From assembly GCA_035649235.1 (NCBI GenBank), contig DASRJX010000186.1:1-20299 (forward strand): a stretch of DNA of 20,299 bases, read 5' to 3'. A program made the translations under genes and the position numbers. The stretch is from DASRJX01 sp035649235 (GTDB taxonomy: Bacteria > Acidobacteriota > Polarisedimenticolia > Gp22-AA2). Each line of letters starts with the position of its first letter. The first letter of the stretch is position 1. Below are positions 1 through 8,945 of this stretch, piece by piece. The notes beneath the pieces were generated by a model. It had not been told where the DNA came from and searched no databases. It worked only from the letters and a program-made list of their open reading frames with translations.

Positions 1-2535
1 ATGCGCATCTGGCTGAAGCCGGACCGGATGGCGGCCCTCGGGCTGTCGCCGTCCGAGGTCCGCAACGCCCTGGCCCGGAACAACTACCTCTCCGCCATCG
101 GGAAGACCAAGGGCTCGATGGTGTCGGTGAACCTCGTCGCCAACACCGACCTGCAGACCGCCGAGGAGTTCCGCCAGATGGTCGTCAAGGAGGACAAGGG
201 CACCGTCGTGCGGCTCGGCGAGATCGCGGACGTCGTGCTCGGGGCGGAAAACTACGAGCAGGACGTGCGCTTCAATGGGCAGACCGCCACCTTCATGGGC
301 ATCTGGGCGCTCCCCACGGCGAACTCCCTGGACGTGGCCCGGAGCGTGCGGGCCGCCCTCCCCGGGATCGAAGCCCAGCTCCCGTCCGGGATGAAGCTCG
401 GGGTCCCCTACGACTCGACCGTCTACATCCAGAGCGCCATCCAGGAGGTCCTCAAGACGCTCTGCGAGACGCTGCTCATCGTGATCGTCGTCATCTTCCT
501 GTTCCTCGGCTCGGTGCGGGCGGTGATCATTCCCGTGGTCGCCATCCCGATCTCCCTCATCGGCGGCGTGTTCCTGATGTTCGTGGCCGGGTTTACGATC
601 AACCTGCTCACGCTGCTCGCCATCGTGCTCGCCGTCGGCCTGGTGGTGGACGACGCCATCGTCATGGTGGAGAACGTCGAGCGCCACCTGCAGGGTGGCA
701 CGCCCCCGTTCCGCGCCGCGCTCGACGCAGCGCGCGAGCTGGTCGGCCCGATCATCTCCATGACCATCACGCTGGCCGCCGTCTACGCCCCGATCGGCCT
801 GCAGGGAGGCCTCACGGGCGCCCTGTTCCGGGAGTTCGCCTTCACGCTCGCCGGGGCGGTCATCGTCTCCGGGGTCGTGGCGCTGACGCTGTCGCCGATG
901 ATGGCGTCGAGGCTCCTCCGGACCTCCACGACGGAGCACGGCTTCGCGGGGATGATCCACCGTCACTTCGAGTCGCTCCGCCGCCTCTACGCGCGCCTGC
1001 TGTCGGGGACCCTCGCCGCGCGCCCGGTCGTGCTCACCCTCTGGGGCATCGTCGTGGCGCTCATGGTGCCGTTCTACCTGTTCTCGCAGCGGGAGCTGGC
1101 TCCCACCGAGGACCAGGGCGTGGTCTTCGGCATCGTCCAGGCCTCGGCCAACTCGACGCTCGATCAGACGAAGATGTTCACCTCCAGGGTGCACGACGTG
1201 TTCCACGCGTTTCCGGAGGCCGACAGCATCTTCCAGATCACGGGACCTTCCGGCGGCTTCGGCGGCATGGTCGTGAAGCCCTGGAGCGAGCGCACCAAGA
1301 CCACCGAGCAGCTCCGCATGGAGGCGGCGGCGGCGCTCGCCAAGCTCCCGGGCGTGCGGATCATCCCGCTCGTCCCTCCCTCCCTGCCGGGCGGCGGCAA
1401 CTTCCCGGTCGACTTCGTCGTCGCCTCGACGGCGGAGCCGGACCAGGTCGCCGCCATGGCCGACACCCTGGTGCAGAAGGCGTTCCAGAGCGGCCTGTTC
1501 ATGTTCGCCGACGCGGACGTGAAGTTCGACCAGCCCCAGACGGAGGTCGTCTTCGACCGCGACAAGGTCCGATCGCTGGGCGTCGATCTGAGCGAGACCG
1601 GGGCCGATCTGTCGACGCTCCTGGGCGGGAACTACGTCAACCGGTTCAGCATCCAGGGGCGATCTTACAAGGTGATCCCGCAGGTGAAGCGCGCCGACCG
1701 GCTGATGCCGGACCAGATCGAGGACGTCTACATCAGCGGGCCCGGCAGCCGGCTGGTGCCGCTCTCCACCTTCGCGACCTTGAAGACCACAACCGAGCCC
1801 CGCGAGCTGAAGCGGTTCCAGCAGCTCAACGCCGTGCGCATCCAGGGCGTCATCCCCCCGGCGGTGTCGCTCGACCGGGCCCTCCGGTTCCTGGAGGAGG
1901 AGGCGGACAAGATCCTGCCGCAGGGGTTCACGGTCGACTACGCCGGCGAGTCGCGGCAGCTCCGCACGGAGGGGGGCCGGTTCCTGGGCACGTTCCTCCT
2001 CTCGGCCATCCTGATCTACCTGGTGCTGGCCGCGCAGTTCGAGAGCTTCCGCGACCCGTTCATCATCCTGGCGGGCTCGGTGCCGCTGGCCATCTCCGGC
2101 GCGCTCCTGTTCTCGTTCCTCGGCTTCACGACGCTCAACATCTACAGCCAGGTCGGCCTCATCACGCTCGTCGGGCTGGTCTCCAAGAACGGCATCCTGA
2201 TCGTCGAGTTCGCGAACCACCTCCAGGAAACCGGGAAGGACAAGCTGCAGGCCGTCGTGGAGGCCGCCGGCACCCGCCTGCGGCCCATCCTGATGACCAC
2301 CGCGGCGACCGTGGTCGGCCACATGCCGCTCGTGTTCGCGACCGGCCCTGGAGCCGGCGCCCGCAACAGCATCGGCATCATGCTCGTCACCGGCATGATC
2401 ATCGGCACCGCGTTCACCCTGTTCGTCGTGCCGTCGATCTACGTCCTCGTGGCGCGCACGCGGGTGCCCTCGCAGGCGGCGGAGGCAGAGGCGACGGACT
2501 CCGGACTGGCCCGGCCCGCGCCGGCCGCCGTCTGA
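1..2535 (+). CDS. RND-family multidrug efflux permease (AcrB/MexB type), 5' end outside window
   Basis: This is the inner-membrane pump of a tripartite RND efflux system, which exports hydrophobic compounds in exchange for protons. The visible 844 residues lack about 190 N-terminal residues compared with AcrB (about 1050). The ATG at base 1 is internal: MRIWLKPDRMAALGL matches the conserved porter-domain segment near AcrB residue 184. From the visible start there is the rest of the first porter domain (about 1-145), TM2-TM6 (about 150-310), TM7 (about 341-363), the second periplasmic loop (about 365-655) and TM8-TM12 (about 660-820). The proton-relay pair of TM4 is intact as VVDDAIVMVENV (Asp217, Asp218 of the visible part), and the TM10 lysine is present in GLVSKNGILIVEFAN (Lys729). 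No frameshift is seen. The gene probably ends an operon whose adaptor lies upstream. The family assignment is firm; the substrate cannot be read. Confidence 0.96.
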   Translation: MRIWLKPDRMAALGLSPSEVRNALARNNYLSAIGKTKGSMVSVNLVANTDLQTAEEFRQMVVKEDKGTVVRLGEIADVVLGAENYEQDVRFNGQTATFMGIWALPTANSLDVARSVRAALPGIEAQLPSGMKLGVPYDSTVYIQSAIQEVLKTLCETLLIVIVVIFLFLGSVRAVIIPVVAIPISLIGGVFLMFVAGFTINLLTLLAIVLAVGLVVDDAIVMVENVERHLQGGTPPFRAALDAARELVGPIISMTITLAAVYAPIGLQGGLTGALFREFAFTLAGAVIVSGVVALTLSPMMASRLLRTSTTEHGFAGMIHRHFESLRRLYARLLSGTLAARPVVLTLWGIVVALMVPFYLFSQRELAPTEDQGVVFGIVQASANSTLDQTKMFTSRVHDVFHAFPEADSIFQITGPSGGFGGMVVKPWSERTKTTEQLRMEAAAALAKLPGVRIIPLVPPSLPGGGNFPVDFVVASTAEPDQVAAMADTLVQKAFQSGLFMFADADVKFDQPQTEVVFDRDKVRSLGVDLSETGADLSTLLGGNYVNRFSIQGRSYKVIPQVKRADRLMPDQIEDVYISGPGSRLVPLSTFATLKTTTEPRELKRFQQLNAVRIQGVIPPAVSLDRALRFLEEEADKILPQGFTVDYAGESRQLRTEGGRFLGTFLLSAILIYLVLAAQFESFRDPFIILAGSVPLAISGALLFSFLGFTTLNIYSQVGLITLVGLVSKNGILIVEFANHLQETGKDKLQAVVEAAGTRLRPILMTTAATVVGHMPLVFATGPGAGARNSIGIMLVTGMIIGTAFTLFVVPSIYVLVARTRVPSQAAEAEATDSGLARPAPAAV

Positions 2536-2567
2536 CGCGCTCGTCAAGACGCGGACGACGCCTGTCG

Positions 2568-2576
2568 TGCTAGCAT
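2568..2576 (+). promoter_or_regulatory. Possible extended -10 promoter element for the DUF1579 gene
   Basis: The 65-base gap between the RND gene and the DUF1579 gene contains TGC followed by TAGCAT, an extended -10-like element 24 bases upstream of the ATG. No convincing -35 hexamer is seen at a 16-18 base spacing. TGCTAGCA is also a perfect 8-base palindrome. This is pattern resemblance only, and the gene could be read through from the pump gene instead. Confidence 0.25.
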
Positions 2577-2600
2577 GACGTCCTCTCTCCCGGAGGATCC

Positions 2601-3146
2601 ATGAGAGCAAAGTCACTGGCAGTCGCGTCCTGTCTCGTCTTCACCGTGGGGCTGTCCCTCGCCGACGCCCCCGCAGGAAAGCCGGTGCCCGGCCCCGAGC
2701 ACAAGAAGCTCGCCTACTTCGTGGGGAAGTGGACGATGACGGGCGAGATGAAGCCGAGCCCCATCATGCCCGGAGGGACCATGTCGGGCAACGATGTCTG
2801 CGAGTGGTTTGATGGCGGCTTCGCCGTGGTCTGCAGGACCGAGGGAAAAGGGCCGATGGGCCCGACCAAGAGTCTGGGGATCATGGGTTACAGCACCGAG
2901 GAGAAGGCGTACACGTACTACGGCCTCGACAACGGCCCCATGACCATGGCGACCGTGCCCCGCGGCACCGTCCAGGCCGGCACCTGGACCTACACCGACG
3001 AGTCGATGATGGGTGGCAAGAAGGTCAAGTCGCGCTACGTCATGAAGGAGCTCTCCCCCACGGCCTACACCTTCAAGTGGGAGGTCCTGGGAGAGGACGG
3101 CGCCTGGCAGACACTCGTCGAAGGGAAGTCGACCAAGGCCTCTTAG
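2601..3146 (+). CDS. Exported DUF1579 domain protein
   Basis: A 181-residue protein of unknown function. It starts with a signal peptide: positive MRAKS, a hydrophobic core to about residue 20, and a small-residue cleavage region near SLADA. The mature part (about 30-178) has the hallmarks of DUF1579: a start like HKKLAYFVGKWTMTGEM, a middle strand with EWFDGGFAVVCRTEGKG, the signature IMGYSTEEKAYTYYGLDN, and a C-terminal strand pair ending in a KWEVLGEDGAWQTLVEG-like segment. The family is thought to form a lipocalin-like beta-barrel, but no reaction is established. The ATG is supported by GGAGG at 2592-2596, 4 bases upstream. It follows the pump gene by 65 bases on the same strand and converges with the phosphatase gene. 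A link to efflux is not supported by anything beyond position. Confidence 0.88.
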   Translation: MRAKSLAVASCLVFTVGLSLADAPAGKPVPGPEHKKLAYFVGKWTMTGEMKPSPIMPGGTMSGNDVCEWFDGGFAVVCRTEGKGPMGPTKSLGIMGYSTEEKAYTYYGLDNGPMTMATVPRGTVQAGTWTYTDESMMGGKKVKSRYVMKELSPTAYTFKWEVLGEDGAWQTLVEGKSTKAS

Positions 3147-3159
3147 GGGAAGGCCCACC

Positions 3160-3180
3160 GGCCGGCGGCCCCCGCCGGTC
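3160..3180. terminator. GC-rich hairpin between convergent genes, possible bidirectional terminator
   Basis: The 34 bases between the stop codons of the DUF1579 gene (plus) and the phosphatase gene (minus) hold a perfect inverted repeat: CCGGCGG at 3162-3168 and CCGCCGG at 3172-3178, with a CCC loop. On the plus-strand RNA a G-U pair (3161/3179) and a G-C pair (3160/3180) extend it to 9 pairs. There is no T-run on either side, so it lacks the second hallmark of an intrinsic terminator. It may instead stabilise 3' ends or act with Rho. Confidence 0.4.
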
Positions 3181-5808
3181 TCAGGTGACGGAGTCCTCGC
3201 CGCGCGCGCGGCAGCGCGCCGCGAGGAGGGTCATGTCGTCCACCTGATCGCCGCGGCTGAATCCGCGGACCGCGCGCAGGATCCCGGCGATCAGGTCCGG
3301 CGCCCCTTCGGCGCGATGCCGGCGGACGGCCTCCAGCAGACGCGCCTCCCCGAACTCCTCGCCCGCCTCGTCCGTGGCCTCGGTGATGCCATCGCTGTAG
3401 AGGAGCAGCGTGTCCCCCGGCTCGAGGAGGACCTCCATCACCGAGCAGTCCCACGTCGTGAAGGCGCCCAGGATGGTGGCGGTGGCCGCGAGGCGCTCGA
3501 CGCGGTCGTCGGCCCGGAGCAGCAGCGGCGGGTTGTGCCCGCAGTTGGCATAACGCAGGCGACGAGTCGTGTCGTCGTAACAGCCGAGGAACAGGGTCGC
3601 GAAGCGGCTGGAGGCGAGCGACTCGCACAACGAGGCGTTCAGGCCGCGCAGCAGCCGCTCCGGGTCCTCGCGCGCCTGGCCGGAATGAGCCCGAAGGTGC
3701 GCCTGCAGGCTGGCCATCGTGAGAGCGCCCGCCATCCCCTTGCCCGCGATGTCGGCCACCACGAGAGCCGTCTGCCCGCCCCCCAGCTCCAGGAAGTCGT
3801 AGAAATCGCCACCGACGGATCGCGCCTGGGCGCAGTCCCCCGCGCAGTCGAGCGTCCGCAGCGGAGGGGCGCGGCGCGGCAGCAGCCGGTTCTGGACTTC
3901 CCGCGCCAGCTCCAGCTCGACGGCTGTCCTACGCTCGGCTTCCAGGCGCTCGGCGATCTGCTCCGCGAGGCGGATGTTCTGGAGCGCCAGGGCCGCCTGG
4001 CCGGCGACCGCGGACAGTAGCCGCCGGTCTTCGCCCGAGTAGGGCTCCTCGGAGAGCCGCTCCCCGAGCAGAAGGATCCCGACCAGTTGCGTGCCGCGCC
4101 CGACGAATGGCACCAGGCACTCGGCCTGGGGCAGGCCGGCCAGGGAGAGCCGGGCCGGCCCCCCGATGCCGGGCGGCGGGACGAGGAAGGGGCGCCCGAG
4201 CCGCGCCAGCTCGGCCAGACCCGGATGGTCCGCAGGGATCGTGTCGGGGAGATCGACCGCCGGATCGCCGCCTGTCACGCGGAGCGAGCCGTCCCTCGCC
4301 AGGAGGTAGATCGAGAGGGAACGGGGATGGAGCGCCCGGCGGATGTGATCGGCCAGGAATGCCGCCAGCTCCTCGCGGTTCGCCGCGGTCGCCAACTTCT
4401 CCGCCAGGACATGCAGGATCTGGCGGGCGTCATAGGCGCCGCGGAAGAAGGCCCGGTCGATGCGTTGCGTCACGCGCCGGCTGACCCGCGCGCCTGCCCA
4501 CACCAGAAGGATGCCGAAGGCCGCTCCCAGCGAGACGCCGGAGCCCGCGCCGAGCCCGAGCCGCCCCTCGAGCACGCCCGGCGCCCAGGAGGCGAAGAGG
4601 AGGGTCAGGCCGGCGATCGCGGCAACGAGAAGGATCGTGAAGCCCCGCTGCACCAGGAGGTAGCGCGCTCCCCGCTGGATCAGGAGCGGGATCTCCATCA
4701 CCCGGTACTTCACCACGGCATAGGCGAACGCCAGCGGCAGCAGCAGGACCGCGAGAACACAAGGAGCCCAGACCCAGAACGGGAAGCTGTAGGGATCGCG
4801 GCCGAACAGGAGGGAGGCGGCCTCGAGCAGCATGAAGGGCGTGACCCCCGCGATCGTGCCCCAGACGATGACCCGGGTGCGGCGGCGGGCCTCCGGTGTG
4901 GGAGCCCCCAGGCCGTTCCAGACCAGCGAGGCGAGCGCCAGCGCAGAAGCTCCGAAGAAGTAGGTGGACAGCACAGTACCGACCACCGCCGGACCGGCCC
5001 AGGCGCCGAGGTGGAACAGCGGCCGGCTGTCGCCCATGACGAGCGCCGCCAACCCGACTGGGACGACGACCGCGGCAGCGAGACCGAGCACAACCCGCTT
5101 CAGCCACGGCCAGCGCCTGTCGATCGGCGAGGGAACGGGGAAGACGGCGCAGAAGTAGTAGAACACGCCGCCGAACAGCCCGTTGAGGATCACCTTGTAC
5201 GCGACGCTGAAGCCGCGCAGGGCCGGGGGAGCGACGCTCTCGAAGTCGAGCATCGGGGCGGCGGCGATGAAGCCGGCGAAGAGGATCGCCAGAAGCCAGG
5301 CGTTCGGATCCTGCAGCCGGACGAACAGCACCAGAAACCCCACGACGAGGAAGACGACGGGGAAGGAGGCGATCACCTGCGCCGCGATCCGCTGAGCGGG
5401 CGGCGTGTCCGGGCGCGTCGAAGCCTGAAGGGGGCCGAGGACCAGAGGGACCGTGAGCCGGTCGCCTCCCGGAGGCCGATCGATGTCCAGGCGGACGACC
5501 TCTCCGGGCCGGTGCCGCACGACGGTCCCGAGCAGCGGCCGAAAACCCGCCAGGGGCCGGCCGTCGATCCCGCGCACGCGATCGCCCGGGAGGATTCCGG
5601 CAGCGGCCGCCCCCTCGCCGGGAGTAACCTCGGTGATGGTCAGGGACAGGGCGCCCGGCTCGTGATCGAACTCCACCCCCAGCATCGACTGCGGAGACTG
5701 GCGGACGCAGTACATCCACAGGGCGCCGTACAGGATGGTCGCCGCTGCGAACAGGCCGGCCGGGAGCCACAGAAGCGGGCGCCCGGGACTGGCGGCGGGA
5801 CGGATCAT
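3181..5808 (-). CDS. Membrane PDZ-GAF-SpoIIE (PP2C-type) serine phosphatase
   Basis: An 875-residue membrane-anchored sensor phosphatase. In order: an N-terminal membrane helix (about 12-34); a PDZ-like domain (about 40-125) with ITEVTPGEGAAAAGILPGD, placed to be periplasmic; a multi-helix membrane region (about 135-410); a cytoplasmic GAF domain (about 460-610) with ECLVPFVGRGTQLVGILLLG; a coiled linker (about 610-645) ending in LAREVQNRLLP; and a SpoIIE/PP2C catalytic domain (about 650-868). The metal-binding aspartates are all present: GGDFYDF (Asp668), VADIAGKGMAGAL, YSDGITEA (Asp806) and DQVDDMTLLA (Asp857/858), so it should be active. Family members dephosphorylate anti-sigma-factor antagonists; no such partner is in the window. 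The gene begins 13 bases after the BNR gene with only a weak Shine-Dalgarno (GAAG), so translation probably depends on the operon. Confidence 0.93.
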   Translation of the reverse strand: MIRPAASPGRPLLWLPAGLFAAATILYGALWMYCVRQSPQSMLGVEFDHEPGALSLTITEVTPGEGAAAAGILPGDRVRGIDGRPLAGFRPLLGTVVRHRPGEVVRLDIDRPPGGDRLTVPLVLGPLQASTRPDTPPAQRIAAQVIASFPVVFLVVGFLVLFVRLQDPNAWLLAILFAGFIAAAPMLDFESVAPPALRGFSVAYKVILNGLFGGVFYYFCAVFPVPSPIDRRWPWLKRVVLGLAAAVVVPVGLAALVMGDSRPLFHLGAWAGPAVVGTVLSTYFFGASALALASLVWNGLGAPTPEARRRTRVIVWGTIAGVTPFMLLEAASLLFGRDPYSFPFWVWAPCVLAVLLLPLAFAYAVVKYRVMEIPLLIQRGARYLLVQRGFTILLVAAIAGLTLLFASWAPGVLEGRLGLGAGSGVSLGAAFGILLVWAGARVSRRVTQRIDRAFFRGAYDARQILHVLAEKLATAANREELAAFLADHIRRALHPRSLSIYLLARDGSLRVTGGDPAVDLPDTIPADHPGLAELARLGRPFLVPPPGIGGPARLSLAGLPQAECLVPFVGRGTQLVGILLLGERLSEEPYSGEDRRLLSAVAGQAALALQNIRLAEQIAERLEAERRTAVELELAREVQNRLLPRRAPPLRTLDCAGDCAQARSVGGDFYDFLELGGGQTALVVADIAGKGMAGALTMASLQAHLRAHSGQAREDPERLLRGLNASLCESLASSRFATLFLGCYDDTTRRLRYANCGHNPPLLLRADDRVERLAATATILGAFTTWDCSVMEVLLEPGDTLLLYSDGITEATDEAGEEFGEARLLEAVRRHRAEGAPDLIAGILRAVRGFSRGDQVDDMTLLAARCRARGEDSVT

Positions 5809-5821
5809 GAGCGCGTGCGAG

Positions 5822-8800
5822 CTACTTCTTCTCCTGCTTCGCCTTCCAGGCCGCTTCGGTCAGCGGGGTGATCGGATCGAGCTTCCTGGACTTGAGCTGC
5901 GCGTTGAGCGCCGGCACCTCGCTTGCGGCCGTGCTCTGGAACTTCGCGTAGGCGTCCTCGAGGTCCTTGCCGAGGACCCCCATGCGCGTCATCTGCGATT
6001 CCGTCGGGCGCCCTTCGAACCGGTTGACCACCCCGTAGAGCAACCCCAGCTCCTCGCGGAGCTTGTCCTCGCCGCTCACGACCTCCCCCTCCTTGGTCGA
6101 GACGAGGGCCTGGCGCTGCCCCTCCATCGTCTTCTGGAGCGCCTCGAGCCGCTTGCGCAGCCCGTCCCCGGCCGGGAGCGCTCCGGCCCGAGCCCCCGCC
6201 TGGTCGCGCGCGTCGGTGATCGACTCGACCACCATGGTCATGCGCTCGATCATGGCGTAGAGCTTCAGCGTCGTCTCGCGCTGCGCCGTGCGATCCTCCT
6301 CGCCGTATTGGCTGCGCGGGTCGTGCACCAGCGCGACCTGCGAGGTGTACGTGTCCTTCCCCTTGATCATCTTCACGGTGTACGTGCCGGCCGGGACGCG
6401 CGGCCCGGAGAAGGCGAAGAAGGCGAGCTGGGTCGCGGGCGGGAACCGGGGCGGCGGCAGGCGCATCGGCCAGGCGACGCGATTGATGCCCTTGCGCTTG
6501 CCTCCCGGAATCGTGTTGACGAGCGCCCCGGCCTGGTCGTAGATCTCCAGCTTGAGGTCTCCCACGATGTGCCGCTTCTTGAAGTAGTAGGTGATGTAGG
6601 CGGCCTCCTGCGGCACGATGCCCTCGAACTCGTCGTCGTTCCCGAAGCCGAACTCGGACCCGCCGAAGGGCATCACCCACGGCCGGCCGTCGAGGAACGC
6701 GACGTCGGACTCGAGAGCCTTCTGCGTCAGCGTCCGGAGCGGCGTGATGTCGTCCAAGATGTAGATGCCGCGGCCGTGCGTGGCGATGATCAGATCGTTC
6801 TCGCGCGGGTGGATCATCACGTCCCGCACCGAGACCGCCGCCGGCATCCCCGCGGTGAACTGGCCCCACTGCCCTCCGCCGTCGACGCTCGCCCAGAGGC
6901 CCAGCTCGGTCCCGACGAACAGCAGGCCCGGATTGACCTGGTCCTCCCGCACCACGTGGGCGTACCCCTTCATGTCCGCCCCGGCGATGGCGCGCCACGT
7001 CTTGCCGTGGTCGGTCGTCTTGTACACGTAGGTCTTCATGTCGCCGGTCATGTGGCCGTCGAACGTGGCGTAAGCCGTCCCCTCTTCGAACCGGGATGCG
7101 TCGACCGACGAGACCCAGGTCTTTTTCGGCAGGCCCGGCACGTTCCCCACGACGTTCGTCCAGGTCTTGCCGGCGTCCTTGGTGATCTGGAGGTTGCCGT
7201 CGTCGGTCCCGACCCAGATGACGTCATGGTTCAGCGGCGACTCGGAGATGGTGAAGATCGTGCAATGGTTCTCGGCCGTCGAGTCGTCCAGCGTCAGGCC
7301 GCCGGACTCGTCCTGCTTCTGGCGCGCCGGATCGTTGGTGGTCAGATCCGGCGAGATGCGCTCCCAGGAGGTTCCCCGATCCCGGGTCCGGAACAGGAAC
7401 TGCGCTCCAAAGTACATCGTGCCGGGATCCTTGCGGCTCATGTGGATCGGCGAGTTCCAGTTGTGGCGGTACCTGGGCTCCCCCGCCTTCGGGGTTGGCT
7501 TGATCTCGCGGGTCTCCTGCGTCGACTTGCGGATGCTGAACAGCAGACCGCCCTGGCACTCCCCGTACCAGAGGTCGTTGTCCTTGGGATCGGGGGCGGC
7601 CCAGAAGCCGTCGCAGAACAGGCCCGAGTTCCAGTGCCGGCCGTAGACGCCGCCGGAGCGCCGCGACGGGCCGTACCAGGAGGAGTTGTCCTGCAACCCG
7701 CCGTAGACGTTGTACGGCCACTCCATGTCGTAGGCGACATGGTAGAACTGCGACACCGGCAGGCTGGCCACGAAGCGCCAGCGGAAGCCGCGGTCGCTCG
7801 AGAGGTACACCCCTCCGTCCGTGCCCATGATCAGCTCGTCCGTCTTCCTGGGATTGATCCAGAGGGCGTGCGTGTCGCCGTGGTAGCTGCCGCCGAGCGC
7901 GCTGAAAGTCTTGCCACCGTCCTCGCTGATCGACGCGTTGAAGCCCATCTTGTAAAGGCGGTCGGCGTCCCCGGGATCGACGTAGAGCCGCGAGAAGTAG
8001 AACGGCCGCCCCGTCACCGCGCGTGAGGTGGCCATCTTCTTCCAGGTCACGCCGGTGTCGTCGGACCGGTAGAGTGCGGAGGCGTCCTTCGCCTCGACCG
8101 TGGCGTAGACCACACTCGTCCGGGACGGTGCCACCGCGATCCCGATGCGCCCCAGGTCTGCCTTCGGCAGGCCCTCCTGGGACTTCTTCCAGGTCGTGCC
8201 GCCGTCGGAGGACTTGTACAGGCCGCTCCCTGCCCCGCCCGAGGTGAAGAAGTACGGCAGGCGCCGGTACTGCCACATCCCGGCGTAGAGGATGTCGCCG
8301 TCCTGCGGGTCGATCGCCAGATCGCCGCAGCCGGTGTCGTTGTCGACGAACAACACTTTCTCCCAGGTCTTGCCGCCGTCCTGGGTCCGGTAGACGCCCC
8401 GATCGGGATGCGCGTCGAAGGCGTGGCCGGTGGCGCAGACGAAGACGGTGTTCGAGTCCTTGGGATCGACGACGATCTGCGCGATCCGTTCGGTCCCCTC
8501 GAGACCGAGATGCTCCCAGTTCTCGCCGCCGTCGACCGACTTGTAGATGCCATCGCCGATCGAGACGCTGTTCCTGAGCCACGTCTCGCCGGTCCCCACC
8601 CACACCGTCTTCGGATTCTTGCGGTCGATGGCGAGCGCTCCGATCGACTGGGGCTGCTTGTCGAAGACGGGCTTGAAGGTCACGCCCCCTTCCGGGGACT
8701 TCCAGACGCCGCCGCTCGCAGCGCCCACGTAGACGGTGAGCCGGTCCCCCTCGACGGCGTCGATCGCCGCGATGCGGCCGCTCATGACGGCCGGTCCGAT

Positions 8801-8941
8801 CGATCGGGCCTCCAGGCCGCCGAGCGTGTCGGAGTCGATCTTCGCGTCCTGCGCGAGCAGCAGTCCCGCCGGCAGCAGAGCGGCCGCGCACAGCCCCCCC
8901 CACCGAAGGCCCCCGGGCCTTCCACCCCTCGATCGCTGCAT
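5822..8941 (-). CDS. Exported BNR/sortilin (VPS10)-like beta-propeller protein
   Basis: A 1039-residue exported protein with a signal peptide (a hydrophobic run from about 13 to 29, then AQD). The body carries about eleven Asp-box-like motifs, including KSVDGGENW, RTQDGGKTW, KSSDGGTTW, RSDDTGVTW, LSSDRGFRW, RTRDRGTSW, ITKDAGKTW and KTTDHGKTW. This is the pattern of sialidase/BNR and VPS10 propellers and points to one large or two tandem beta-propellers over about residues 40-750. A beta-sandwich-like part follows (about 770-880), then a helical C-terminus with coiled-coil character (about 885-1039). Such proteins are often labelled 'glycosyl hydrolase', but Asp boxes are structural and no catalytic set is evident, so a binding or scaffold role is equally likely. 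The ATG is supported by AGGA at 8950-8953, inside the end of the upstream gene. The intergenic gap is 4 bases, suggesting translational coupling. Confidence 0.9.
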   Translation of the reverse strand: MQRSRGGRPGGLRWGGLCAAALLPAGLLLAQDAKIDSDTLGGLEARSIGPAVMSGRIAAIDAVEGDRLTVYVGAASGGVWKSPEGGVTFKPVFDKQPQSIGALAIDRKNPKTVWVGTGETWLRNSVSIGDGIYKSVDGGENWEHLGLEGTERIAQIVVDPKDSNTVFVCATGHAFDAHPDRGVYRTQDGGKTWEKVLFVDNDTGCGDLAIDPQDGDILYAGMWQYRRLPYFFTSGGAGSGLYKSSDGGTTWKKSQEGLPKADLGRIGIAVAPSRTSVVYATVEAKDASALYRSDDTGVTWKKMATSRAVTGRPFYFSRLYVDPGDADRLYKMGFNASISEDGGKTFSALGGSYHGDTHALWINPRKTDELIMGTDGGVYLSSDRGFRWRFVASLPVSQFYHVAYDMEWPYNVYGGLQDNSSWYGPSRRSGGVYGRHWNSGLFCDGFWAAPDPKDNDLWYGECQGGLLFSIRKSTQETREIKPTPKAGEPRYRHNWNSPIHMSRKDPGTMYFGAQFLFRTRDRGTSWERISPDLTTNDPARQKQDESGGLTLDDSTAENHCTIFTISESPLNHDVIWVGTDDGNLQITKDAGKTWTNVVGNVPGLPKKTWVSSVDASRFEEGTAYATFDGHMTGDMKTYVYKTTDHGKTWRAIAGADMKGYAHVVREDQVNPGLLFVGTELGLWASVDGGGQWGQFTAGMPAAVSVRDVMIHPRENDLIIATHGRGIYILDDITPLRTLTQKALESDVAFLDGRPWVMPFGGSEFGFGNDDEFEGIVPQEAAYITYYFKKRHIVGDLKLEIYDQAGALVNTIPGGKRKGINRVAWPMRLPPPRFPPATQLAFFAFSGPRVPAGTYTVKMIKGKDTYTSQVALVHDPRSQYGEEDRTAQRETTLKLYAMIERMTMVVESITDARDQAGARAGALPAGDGLRKRLEALQKTMEGQRQALVSTKEGEVVSGEDKLREELGLLYGVVNRFEGRPTESQMTRMGVLGKDLEDAYAKFQSTAASEVPALNAQLKSRKLDPITPLTEAAWKAKQEKK

Positions 8942-8945
8942 CGGA

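Noticed and set aside
5735..8026. 763-codon open frame on the plus strand opposite the BNR gene
   Set aside because: Shadow frame: composition dominated by Arg, Val, Leu, Asp and His, no domain, opposite a protein with repeated Asp boxes.
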